Shown in pieces: positions 10,411-19,969 of a stretch of 64,000 bases of DNA (position 1 is its first letter; each line of letters starts with the position of its first letter). The translations under genes were made by a program, and so were the position numbers. The notes under the pieces are model-generated. The model had not been told where the DNA came from, searched no databases, and was given only the letters and a program-made list of their open reading frames with translations. The stretch is from Obelidium mucronatum. Its lineage: Eukaryota; Chytridiomycota; Chytridiomycetes; Chytridiales; Chytriomycetaceae. The DNA lies in the NCBI GenBank assembly GCA_025765595.1, contig JAIVFH010000023.1, forward strand, positions 62,001 to 126,000, written 5' to 3'.

Positions 10411-10552
10411 TGTTGTAGAGGGACTGGAAGCGGTGCTGGTTCTGTAGACAGGTGAGCTGATCGTTGTGGACACTAGAGAGATTTTGGAGAGAATTCTTAA
10501 ACTTTATTCCCAAACATGGAGCTTGCAACATGAGTTTCATGTGCCTCCAACA
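10411..10552 (-). repeat. Copia 5' LTR, 142 bp
   Basis: Bounded by TGTTG...CAACA and matching 11558-11699 in inverted orientation with only a few differences. Its outer edge directly touches reverse-transcriptase sequence of the plus-strand copy. The leader between the LTR and gag (10122-10410) shows no primer-binding site I recognise. Confidence 0.8.
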
Positions 10553-11154
10553 CCAGCAAACCATCACAACAACACTGGGAAGACCTGTGTCTTCCGCTAC
10601 ATCCATGACACACAAGACCACAGTATCTTCTACTCTAAACAAGGCAATTCAAGTCCTTTCAGCTGCAGTGACGCCGCGTACAACATCTACCACGAAGCTA
10701 AGTTGCAGCTTGGCTACATGGTTGTTCTCGCGGATGGCGTCATCAGCTGGAAATCATCCAAGACTCCAGTCGCCCCACTCTCGTCTACAGAAGCCGAATT
10801 CATGTCTATCAGTGAATTAGGACGGGAACTACAATCTTTTATTCAGCTATACGATACACTCAACATTTACTCACCAAGTGCCTTGGACCCGATCAATTCA
10901 AGAAACTTTGTGCTCAATTTGGCATGATGTCTCTTACCACGATTACAATTTTAACTATTCACGATTCAAGATTGACTTCCGCGATACGCATTGGGGCTAG
11001 TCGTGATTTGCCCCCAATAATGCGAAGTCAACTCTATTCAATTCGATTTTGATTCTAGACTATAGAATACTTCATATTTTAAACATACAACTCACATAGA
11101 ACAAACCAACTATATATTCAAGTTCCAAAAGTACACAAGAAAACCAACCATTTA

Positions 11155-11222
11155 GCTCAATGGTCATAGCGCAAGTCTGCTACCAAGACAACCCAGGTTC
11201 ACGACCTGCTCTGCGCACTTGT
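11155..11222 (+). other. tRNA-like sequence, second copy
   Basis: Same A-box-like and B-box-like arrangement as 4020-4085, in the same position relative to the RNase H end. Again there is no acceptor stem. Confidence 0.35.
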
Positions 11223-11557
11223 TCAATTATTACATATCCGCCTATGAAGGTTTCACTTTATCCTTGCGTCGTTGCCATTTTAATGGTTGAGCAAGGGACA
11301 AGTGTTTTAGTCAGTAAGAATCTGACACAGGGTGTAATAACGCAAGACCGCGCAGAAAGACACAACTCTCAAGCGATTCACACAATCAAGGGGAAGGCAC
11401 CATCACGTGACAATCACATGACCTTCACCGAACCCAATTTAATCACCAAGCCTTAATTAATCATTGGCAATTAATCAAGCCACATTCATGTCACATGATC
11501 CAAGTCTGATCGTTGTTCAATTCATTCTTTATTCAATCATGTTTGCTTGAGGGAAAG

Positions 11558-11699
11558 TGTTGGAGGCACATGAAACTCATGTTGCAAGCTCCATGTTTGG
11601 GAATAAAGTTTAAGAATTATCTCCAAAATCTCTCTAGTGCCCACAACAATCAGTTCACCTGTCTACAGAACCAGCACCGCTTCCAGTCCCTCTACAACA
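11558..11699 (+). repeat. Copia 3' LTR, 142 bp
   Basis: TGTTG...CAACA ends, with the purine-rich gagggaaag directly upstream, as expected for second-strand priming next to a 3' LTR. Same length as the LTR at 10411-10552. Confidence 0.8.
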
Positions 11700-13370
11700 C
11701 ATCCGGACCGAACTGGGATAAAATTGCGCCCAGAAAGAATCAAAAGCTTGGAAATCACATACCTCAGTGATCTCTTGAAAACTTCAAATTGCAACATCTT
11801 CAAGCCAGAAGGTGCCAATTTTGCGTTGAATAAGACTTGACGTGTCTTCTTATCAAAGAAAACCTCTCCGCTCAAGTCTACCTTGTATTCCCAATTGCGA
11901 TTGTTTGTAAGTATATCAACATTGGCAAATAAGGTAGTAGTACAATCCACAGAATAAATGGTCGTCTTGAATGGTAATCCTTTGTCCATTTATGACAAAA
12001 AGAACAACGCCATGCCTTGTACCCTTCAGGCAAGCGCCTTTCTTTGCGATGCCAATGTTCATCAATACCTCCTTGAAGGAGCCAAACCAATCTGCATTAG
12101 GAATTAGCATCTTGTTGCATCCAAAATCCAAAATCCCTACGTAAAGTTGTGACATTTCTTTCAAAGTCTCTTAAACAATGCAACTTTTACTTAAAACACA
12201 TCAACAATAACAACCCAATCAGAAACAACCAGAAAAACTGATTTAAAAGAAGAAATAACAATAAGCATCGAAGCGTTTCTGAGAATTCCATTCCCAGGCG
12301 TCCAATCAACATTATTAGGTTCATTTCCACCATCATTTTTTGCCATGTTTGACTGAATTGCAGGAGTCCCCTTGGGGTCTTCTCCTTCCCTGTTGGTTTT
12401 AACACATTTCTTTTTTTGAGGACACAAAGAACTGAAGTGATCTGTATCATCGCATTTCCAACAAGAACTGCAATCCGGGTTGTGAAATCTGTTGAGTATT
12501 ACGCATAAAAGATAAAATATCACTTGCACTACTTAACAGAGATTAGAAATAAACTATAAGTTGTATGGATTGAATAATTCAACCTGAATCTTTATTGTTA
12601 GAATAAAAGGAGTTTCTGTGATTTGAACCTGGGACATAAAGCTTTGAAAGCCAGCACCTTGACTGCTGCACCAAGTACATCTTTCCTGCATGCTTTCCAA
12701 ACCAAAACACCATAATACATTGGCCTTACGCTGCCGATATTAAGGGACGCCTTAACCAGAGATGGGTTATGCTTTTGGACCTTGGTGGCATGTGGTTTTA
12801 ACAGCTGCTCACATGTAGAAAGATGAATGCATTTTCTAAATGTAACCTTTATTGATAAGTGATAAATTTCCCCTTCACTAATTTCCCTTAATTGGAAATC
12901 GCCATGTCAAGTTGATGCACCGCCTCAATGGGCAAATGGGATACGAGGTTTTCAACCTCAACAGGTCTCAATGGGACCATGTAAAAGACTAAAGCAACAG
13001 TAAAACGCTATAAAAGTGGAGTCTGTGGCAGGGAAAAAGACAACAACTTGTCTCCTGACAAACATTAACCACATAAAGCTTACATTAGCTTGCCGCAAAT
13101 CAACAAAATCCAGAACAGTCATCGCACTTCGGAAACTTTTGTTGTTTTTCTGTGATTTCTTAGCTTTCTTCTGTTGTCGTGAGCCCATACTTTGCTGCTT
13201 TTTATCAGCATGGCGTGATTGTGACCTTTGCAACTGGAGCGTTCCATTTGTTTGCTTCAATGTAACTGTCCCAAAAATCCACCATTTTCTGCTCCAATTC
13301 TTTGATGGACAGATATTCTTGGACTTTGAGGGCCATCATCACCTGATCCAATTGATGATCCAACCGGAAG
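11700..13370 (-). pseudogene. Relics of a second Copia family plus a small gag fragment
   Basis: Bases 11720-11840 (+) repeat a piece of the first family's gag (RIKSLEITYLSDLL). From about 12530 down to 11790 the minus strand shows, in changing frames, a perfect CX2CX4HX4C zinc knuckle (CWKCDDTDHFSSLC, about 12450) and then a protease-like ILDFGCNKMLIPNADWF in which the Ser of D-S-G is Phe. Further upstream (about 13370-13200, minus) a gag-like stretch reads YLSIKELEQKMVDFW. This differs in sequence from the first family. Bases 12540-13050 hold nothing else I can name. Confidence 0.5.
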
Positions 13371-13748
13371 TTGTGGACAGGGAAACTTCAAGATGCTGGA
13401 CAAGTTGTTCCGCGCGATGATCACGACCAGACATCCGCCCCGCCCTCAGCGCTGTTAAGGGAGCAGCATCCCACGCAGGCAACATGGTCGCCTTCATCAA
13501 CTACCAGAAGGCAACCCTCATCGCCGACACAGCGAGGCAGCTACTCCCGCGGCGGCAGCGGCTGCTCCCACTGCAAGCGGAACGGCATCCCGCCCCACTC
13601 ACTATCGGAGTGCCGCAGCTACTGCGACTCCCCCACCTGCACCCGCTCCTGCTGCCGAGGAAACCGCACTCCATCCACCGGCTCCAGCGGCGGGAGCGGC
13701 GGGAGCGGCAGAAGCAGCAACAGCAGCAACCGCGACGACCGTAGCTGA
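13371..13748 (+). CDS. Gag-like ORF with Cys/His zinc motif
   Basis: About 125 codons, Ser/Gly/Thr-rich, with CSHCKRNGIPPHSLSEC followed by further Cys residues. Zinc motifs of this kind are found in the gag-like ORF of DIRS/Ngaro elements. The GC-rich stretch is also open in other frames; I chose this one for the Cys/His spacing. The start is arbitrary and the ORF may be a remnant. Confidence 0.4.
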   Translation: MWTGKLQDAGQVVPRDDHDQTSAPPSALLREQHPTQATWSPSSTTRRQPSSPTQRGSYSRGGSGCSHCKRNGIPPHSLSECRSYCDSPTCTRSCCRGNRTPSTGSSGGSGGSGRSSNSSNRDDRS

Positions 13749-13923
13749 CCCATCTGTGCCTCCACCCCCCTTCCCAATAAACACTCTCCACCACACATGA
13801 ACCATACCATACCACTAACACTGTCTTCACAGCACAACAACGGCATCACCCACCAGCGGATCATCGGCGACAACGCCATATCTGCCACACCAGTCCAACC
13901 AAACCCACCAATCCACAAGGTAC

Positions 13924-14559
13924 TTGCCGGTTGAGCCAACGGCGACCCGGCGACCCTGTGCCTCCCAAGCCCTGACGCATTCCGCGCAGGCAACGTCAAC
14001 GCCACCTGACTCCACGCCTGGCGCAAAGTGGCAGCTTTCTCCCCACACAAGAAGCTCATCCTCCGCATTCGTCGACATTGGCAACTTCTGGAAGTCTGAC
14101 GCCCGACCACCACCCCTCCACCAGGACAACCACACACCACCGCACCTAACCACCTTCCTCAACAAGGAACTGGAGAATGACCTGCGCTCAGGCGCGTGCA
14201 TCCCGCTGGGCCCGTGTGACAGCACAGCCGCACCTCACATGGTCTACCCAATCGGAGTCAAGCCCACCAAGCCTCGCCGTATTGCCTACCTCCGGCGGCT
14301 CAACAAATACACCACCGCACCCCCACACCATGCAGAGTCCCTCCGGCAGCTCAGCCGCTGGATCGGCACCGACATGGCTGTCATCAACGTCAAAGCCTGC
14401 TACTACAACTTCCGCGTAGCACCCACCTCCAGGAGGTACTTTGGCTTACGATGGAGGCACAAAGGCTGCTGGACCTATTTCGTGTCCACGTTGCTTGTGT
14501 TTGGATGGAACAGTGCGTCCTTCATGTGCTTCATCCTCACTATCATAATTGGTAGGTGA
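13924..14559 (+). pseudogene. DIRS-type reverse transcriptase, N-terminal fragment
   Basis: The motif order fits the fingers/palm of DIRS reverse transcriptase: RRIAYLRRLNKYT, then DMAVINVKACYYNFRVAP, then RRYFGLRWRHKG and FVSTLLVFGWNSASF. The frame then ends at 14559 without the YxDD box, RNase H or methyltransferase-like parts. The ACYYNF segment has VK-A where D-K-D-A is usual, so a catalytic Asp may be lost. A non-functional remnant of the element's polymerase. Confidence 0.65.
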
Positions 14560-14781
14560 CAGCACTGGACAATCACAGCCGCTAGATGTTGTATGGCTAA
14601 GAGGCAGCTTATGACTCTCAGAGGAAGGGGCGGTGGACGTCGCTCGCGCACAAGCTTACTTCCGCAGATGCGACAAGGGTGAAGTATCGTGCACTCGCAC
14701 ACTCTCCACATGTTCATCCCCTTTCTGGTGAAGAACATTTCCTCCTATTTATACCTTCAGAACTCTAAGAACTCTAAGGCC
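14560..14781 (+). promoter_or_regulatory. Leader/promoter-like block before the recombinase ORF, also found at 3590-3815
   Basis: Contains a TATA-like 'ctatttatacc' about 30 bases before the recombinase start and matches the minus strand of 3590-3815 over most of its length. Its presence in two places without the recombinase in the second suggests it belongs to the mobile unit. Confidence 0.4.
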
Positions 14782-15980
14782 ATGCTTGACATCGGCTGCC
14801 GTGATTGCGGCCGCAACAACCCCCGCGTCGCCCGCTTCTGCATGCAGTGCGGCACCCGGTTTGTCAGAGACGTGGGTGACATACCTGTCGTAGAGGTGAA
14901 CGAGCCCTACATTGCCGCGCACAGACAAGCCCTGCAAGCAGCCCTACCCTCCATCCCAACAGCCGCCACTGCCAAACTCAACCACTTCACATCTTTCATG
15001 GCAACACGCGCCGCAACCATCTACAACGCCACGCCAGTTGACGTTGTCGACTACCTAATCTCCAAGGAGCTCAACGGCCGCACCCAATACCACAGCGACG
15101 CCTCTGGCAGACAAAACACAGTGCGCCTTGGCAACCGGGTCAACAAGGAATACGACCCCACCATCTGCCGCATCAAGGCCGCACCGTCCTCCATCCAGAC
15201 AGCAGCCAGCAAACTCCGCTCTCGCATGGTCGAGGCAGGTCTACCAGGCCTATGGGACTCACGCGCAGGCACGGGCAACCCAGCCAACGCAAAGCTCGTA
15301 CGCCACCACGGCGTCACCCCGCTCCAAGCCATGCCAGTTCCACCGCACTTCCTGGGGTCCATCCTCACCCCATCTGCTGGTCAAACGCAGACTCCCCCCG
15401 TTCGCTTATGCTGGCGCCAATTCTGGTGCTTCCTACTCATGTGCCAGGCCTCGGGCCGCCGCCCAGGCGACCTGGTCAGGCTGCGCACGTCATGCTTCTC
15501 CCAGACTGCTCCGGCATCCTGGTCACCATGATCACGGGGAAGACGGCGGCGGCGAAGACCCCCGACCGCTTCACCATCCAGGACACCGACTGCCTAGAGG
15601 CACTGCACTTGTACACCAGGGACTGCGCCCTCTGTGGCGCAAACCTTGCGTTTGGCTGTCCGTTTGTATTCTTCAACCTGCATCACGGGACAGCAAGCCC
15701 ACGCCCACAGGCTGACTCGGACACGTTCGTCCAGAACTGCCTCAAAGAACTCGACATGTTCAACGGCGAAACCCTCTATGGCTTCCGCGTCAAAAACGCC
15801 ATCTCCGCAGCCCTCGAACGCAAGAGCATCATGGCCGCAGGTGGCTGGCGCACTGCTGACTCAGCAAAACACTACAGCCAGTTTGCTATAGCAGCCGCAC
15901 ACGTCGGCGAGGGCCAGAACCCGATCACCACAGCGCACAAATGGCTCACAAATATCACAGGATATTCCTACTTCCAATAA
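14782..15980 (+). pseudogene. Tyrosine recombinase with N-terminal zinc ribbon (one frameshift)
   Basis: Residues 5-28 form a zinc-ribbon pair (CRDCG...FCMQCG). A core-binding region follows, then the catalytic domain: Arg I in SGRRPGDLVRLR, a second Arg in TLYGFRVKNA (the box-II His is replaced by Tyr/Gly), Trp in AAGGWRTAD and the nucleophile candidate in KHYSQF. A one-base frame change near 15487 separates Arg I from the rest. I chose ATG 14782 because it follows a TATA-like box; the frame is open a little further upstream. In DIRS/Ngaro/Crypton elements such enzymes insert circular DNA without target-site duplication. Probably inactive. Confidence 0.65.
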
Positions 15981-15988
15981 CACCTAAC

Positions 15989-16083
15989 ACCAATAAAACC
16001 CTCAATTCAGTAATGACCTTCAGTAAGGGCTCCGACCCAGAGCGTTGGTTCTCACATTACTGAAACCTCGTGATTTTATTGGT
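15989..16083. repeat. Inverted repeat just after the recombinase ORF
   Basis: Left arm 15989-16015 (accaataaaa...ttcagtaatg) and right arm 16054-16083 (cattactgaa...ttttattggt) pair perfectly over their outer and inner 10 bases, with a short unpaired centre. The loop is about 38 nt. It starts 8 bases after the stop codon. It could be a terminal repeat or a 3'-end hairpin of the element. Confidence 0.75.
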
Positions 16084-16352
16084 ATAATACGCATTTAAGG
16101 GTTAGTTGTGTGGGATTGATATATTGAGAGATCCCACCAGGCAAGCCTTGTCAAGCCGGATGGTGTCCAATTTAGGACACTTTTCCCTTTTCCAAACCAC
16201 GGAGCTTGTTCGAGCGACCCACCCTCATCCACCCTATTCCGCCGTCCTGCACTCAACGGCAACCCAAACTTTACCCCTCGCGGCAACCCATACGTTCCCA
16301 CAAACCAACAACAACAACGACCTCAAACCATAGCCATACAACAATCTTTATT

Positions 16353-16353
<1 letters not shown>

Positions 16354-16391
<38 letters not shown>
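16354..16391 (+). repeat. Poly(A) tract of 38 bases
   Basis: An uninterrupted A run preceded by 'caatctttattc'. It sits between the two repeats at the recombinase element's end and may be a retroposed poly(A) tail. Confidence 0.8.
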
Positions 16392-16393
<2 letters not shown>

Positions 16394-16461
16394 AAAGAGA
16401 AATTAAGTTAGGACTGCTGTTCAGTGCAGGCCGCCGACGCTCCCACAGGGACTCCTCCCGG

Positions 16462-16504
16462 GAGCGTCAGTTCTCACATTACTGAACCTAGTGATTTTAC
16501 TGGT
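16462..16504 (+). repeat. Second copy of the repeat arm found at 16041-16083
   Basis: Shares 'ttctcacattactgaa' and 'gtgatttta.tggt' plus the preceding 'gagcgt' with 16041-16083. Direct repetition of a terminal segment recalls the split direct repeats of Ngaro-type elements, but the matching 5' segment was not found. Confidence 0.6.
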
Positions 16505-17305
16505 AAAAAGGAGTCTTTGTGAAACTGCTCTAGCCAATCAAAATGCAATCACGATCCCTTCCTGAAAAATTTCCCAAACAAGTGACACCCCCTAATATTT
16601 GGATGACCATGCTATACCATGATTGTAACTTCTCTTTCAGACAAGATACATTGTTTTCTTTTGCGATTCCTGTGTATTCTTCTTTCTGCTCTCCACTATA
16701 GTTGCTGTGTAATGTACAATCTTTTTTTGGTGAGGATGGAGGATTTGAACGCGTTTTTTCTATTCACTTGGGAACACCAATTCGTGAATTCATTGAAATA
16801 CAACAATTTGAGAAGGACCAAGTGAATGTAATTGGGAGGCACCCTGAGAAACCCAATTTCTAGCCCCAGAGTCGGTTTCAACTTCCAACAGTCAAACGTG
16901 CGAACACCTCCCATTCCCCGACCTCTACCCCTCACTAGGCACGGAAATTCCCAACCCCTTGCCGGGCTTGAACCCGCAGGGAGCATTACATACAAATAAT
17001 CAAGTCAAACTGAGGGATAACCAGGTTGCAATCAGCCTTGGAAACGCCGACAGTCACTTGGGGGTTGACTCCCCTTGAGAAATTCAGGGGCAGTTACGCT
17101 TGGATGAGGAAGGGATTGGCATCCCTGCCTTCCCAAGCGAGCACCTGACTAAACCCACAAATTATTAATATCTTCGCAAACCATATCGATTTCTTCAATC
17201 ATTCATAAATTCCGAATATATGCAGTCGTCCCGCGCTTCTTGCAGTAGCAGTCCGTTTAAAAAAAAATAATTCTTACGAAAAATCCATATTTGTCAAGTG
17301 AACAA
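16505..17305. other. Intergenic, no supported gene
   Basis: Short frames only. A minus-strand 'GGTTCAAGCCC' near 16970 looks like a tRNA B box, but no cloverleaf can be drawn around it. The region ends at the left breakpoint of the duplicated LRR unit (17306). Confidence 0.5.
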
Positions 17306-19942
17306 ATGGTCATTGCCTCTGCCGATTGCCAGGTTCTTCACCAGCAGTTTCCATCACTTCAAAGTAGTATCGGGACCGTCTCTTCCAATTGCGCAGCAGG
17401 AGACGGTATCTTTTTTAAGGGCAACGTGGATGGGAACGTTACTGCCATGTACAGTAAAACTCTGCTAAAACACAGTTCGCGAGCGCTGATCGTCTGATAA
17501 TTTCCAGATCTTTTCCATCTCAGGACTTGACCGGGACTCTTCCTGATCTATCCCAGCTGGGAAATCTAACTTACATGTACTAGTATATCGCAATGAATAG
17601 GAAAATTGTCAGCTTTTTCTCAACCCAACCACACAAACAAAAACGCACTTCCACAGCGATCTCAGCAATAACCAGTATATTGGCCATATACCTGCATCTT
17701 GGAACCGTTTTGGATCTTTAAACTACTTGAATTTGCAGGGAAATTATCTCAATGGATCAGGTAACAAAGCGAAAGAGAAAATATCAGTAGTACACTCTCT
17801 TACATGAAAAAATAATAAAAATAAAAAAAAACACCCGTAGTTCCAAACTCCTGGACAGGCCAAAGCGACAACTACGCCTGGGACTCCATTCCTGGAACCT
17901 ACACCTACTACAACGTCGCCCAAAACCCCGATGGACGCGTTCAACTATTTTTCCCACGTTCCACACAAGGCCTTGACGTGATTTCTCAAGTGACACCAAA
18001 CAGTTTCGCTTGGACCCAGCGCGATGCCCATGTTTTTGGAAACCATGCACGTATCGTTGAGATTGCCACAGCCAAACGAGCCAACAACCAAACCGAAATC
18101 CTTACAGTGATTGGAGAAAGACGATACATGAATCGATTTAATGGTGGTGCTTCATTTGTCTACCCGCAAATGGGAGTCAACAGTTTGGATTACCAAACAG
18201 ATAGTACTACCCCTGGTACGAGTGGATTAGGTGAATGGATTACAGGAGTGACGAGTGCGACTGATTCGCTTGGGAGGATTCATTGGTTTGGTGTGGATGC
18301 AGAGAGAGAAAACGGCAAAGTGCATGAGTCGGTTCAAAGTGCTCCGAATTCTGACACTTGGTCTCTGTGGACGGTTGTTCCCGGAAGTGGGGAGCACGTT
18401 GAAGCTATATCTGCTGTCATAAATGATAATGGAATGATTGAATTGTTTGCGTGCAATACGCTTTCTGGTGCGGGAGTCAAGAAGCTCGTTCAGACTTCTG
18501 CTTCCACGTGGAGTTCTACTTGGACGACTGTTGCGACATATTCAGCACTTAAAACTTTTCAGGCCATTAAAGACACTAATGGTACAATGATATGGTTTGG
18601 AGGTGATGGGTATGTCATGGTGGACTCATTTGCCACAGTTTGGCCGACACCAATCTTTTCGTTCCAAGCAATATTTGACAACCAGAACAGACTTTATGTT
18701 TTTGTTGCGAATAATAGAGCGTTGAAATACAAGATGCGACACACAAATGGCACTTGGAGTGATTTGGTTGAAGTCACAGGTTCAGAATTATACTATTTGA
18801 AGGTTATCCTCCGCAGTGATGGGCTTTGGCAGATTTTTGGAACGTACTATGGTATCTTGAAATACGTGAGTCCATCATCCATGTATGTAGATGACGATGG
18901 CGTAATATCCAAGATATTAATGTGAATACTGTATGTAGGTGGTTAGACCAAAATTGCCTTGATTCTCGTTCAAATCAAAGAGATTGCACGGGGTTGGACT
19001 TCAACAACTTGCCCTCACGACATCCATCTTCATCAACTACAACCACTAGCATCTCAACCAGCCTTGTGCCTTCGACAACAACCTTTGCCGGAACAGAAAC
19101 CATGCCTTCGACAGCAACATTTACCGGAACAGAAACAACAACTGCGGCGGGACCCAATGAGGATTGTTTGACTATTAAACAAGCCTTTACAGCCATTCAA
19201 TTCAACATTGACTGCTACAACGTTCCCGAGAATCTAAAATACATGGTATCGAAGACAGCCCTTGCGCGCCGAATGAATCGCCGCAGTGGAACGCTGCGTC
19301 AGCGCAGTGTGAAAACCTATATACAATTTCAAAACAGTCGAATTGTTGAAGTTGTCTTGCCAAATATGGAGCTTGCTGGACCCATTTCACCCTTGCTCGG
19401 AAATTTAGGAAAATTGTCCACTTTGTGAGCCCTGTTTGTTTGATTTCATTTCAGTCAGTGGATATTTACCATCATATGTTATTCAATTCAGAGATCTTTC
19501 AGGAAACCAATTTAGTGGAGTCATTCCGGAAGAGCTATCTCGCTGCAATCTTCTGCAGTCAGTGTCCTTGGAGAATAATCAATTGACTGGCCATGTTCCA
19601 GCCACGTTGTTGGTTGTACTTTCAAACAACAAGGCAACTGTTGAATTTGGAACAAACTGTTTGGAAAACCGCACAAAGCAAAGAAAATCATGCAAAAACC
19701 AACCCAAAGAAGACAATTGTTTCCATGTTGCATTGAACACGAGATACACGGGATCCGAATACCGCCGCTTGTGGGATGCGCTTGCGCTCTCCAACATGGA
19801 CATGAAAGCATTTGACAAGCTGTCTCAAGAGTCTGACAACTTTTCTTTTGGCGAGTACATGTTTCAAGGGTTCAGAAAGTACGCAGCCGAACTGGTGTGG
19901 TGCATGCAGCATCATCCGGAATACAGTTACCGCACAGTGTAG
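17306..19942 (+). CDS. LRR / beta-propeller lectin-like / LRR protein, copy B
   Basis: Same exon plan and domain order as the gene at 591: LRR cap and LRRs, a propeller of about 300 residues (17820-18880), Thr/Ser-rich linker, second LRR cap and LRRs, Cys-containing tail. The intron after 'SPSSM' starts GTATGT here and GTAAGT in copy A; both join to WLDQNC. Differences from copy A are scattered substitutions, some changing residues in the propeller (e.g. PIFSFQAIF against PVSSFQAIF), with frames kept. This copy is next to the intact UVSSA gene, so it is probably the parental locus. Cell-surface or secreted recognition is an inference. The signal peptide, if any, is in an exon I cannot see. 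Confidence 0.65.
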
Positions 19943-19969
19943 AAAAACAAAGTAAAATATAAAATAAAA

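Larger units (their letters stand above)
3992..10552 (-). mobile_element. Ty1/Copia-type LTR retrotransposon, decayed, 3' end truncated
   Basis: Reading on the minus strand, the order is 5' LTR (10411-10552), gag, protease, integrase, reverse transcriptase, RNase H, which is the Copia (Pseudoviridae) order. Coding is broken by several single-base frame changes: near 9100, near 8300 at G7/C6 runs, and near 5030. The homologous plus-strand copy at 10553-11699 continues past the shared 3' untranslated region to a purine tract and LTR; this copy diverges near 3992, so its polypurine tract and 3' LTR are missing. Its 5' LTR abuts the other copy head to head, pointing to rearrangement rather than simple nesting. 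Confidence 0.9.
10553..11699 (+). mobile_element. 3'-truncated copy of the same Copia family, opposite orientation
   Basis: Begins inside the reverse transcriptase/RNase H region (HDTQDH.IFYSKQGN, LSSTEAEFMS at about 10590-10880). It skips an internal stretch of RNase H between 'DTLNI' and the region near 'YS..ALD.INSRN', continues through the 3' untranslated region with the tRNA-like block, and ends with a purine tract (gagggaaag) followed at once by an LTR. It supplies the true 3' end that the long element lacks. It cannot move by itself. Confidence 0.8.
13371..16505 (+). mobile_element. Tyrosine-recombinase retroelement (DIRS/Ngaro-like), degraded
   Basis: In order: a gag-like ORF with a zinc motif, a reverse-transcriptase fragment of DIRS type, a repeated leader, a tyrosine-recombinase ORF with an N-terminal zinc ribbon, then an inverted repeat, a poly(A) tract and a second copy of part of that repeat. 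The region is much richer in G+C than its flanks. The reverse transcriptase ends before its catalytic box, so two elements may be juxtaposed. Boundaries are approximate. Confidence 0.6.

Noticed and set aside
12590..12690. Possible minus-strand tRNA-Ser/Leu (GGTTCAAATC, GGTGCAGCAG)
   Set aside because: Arms do not pair into a cloverleaf and the acceptor ends are not complementary; at most a tRNA relic.
16940..17060. Possible minus-strand tRNA (B box GGTTCAAGCCC)
   Set aside because: No acceptor stem, no matching anticodon arm and no convincing A box.
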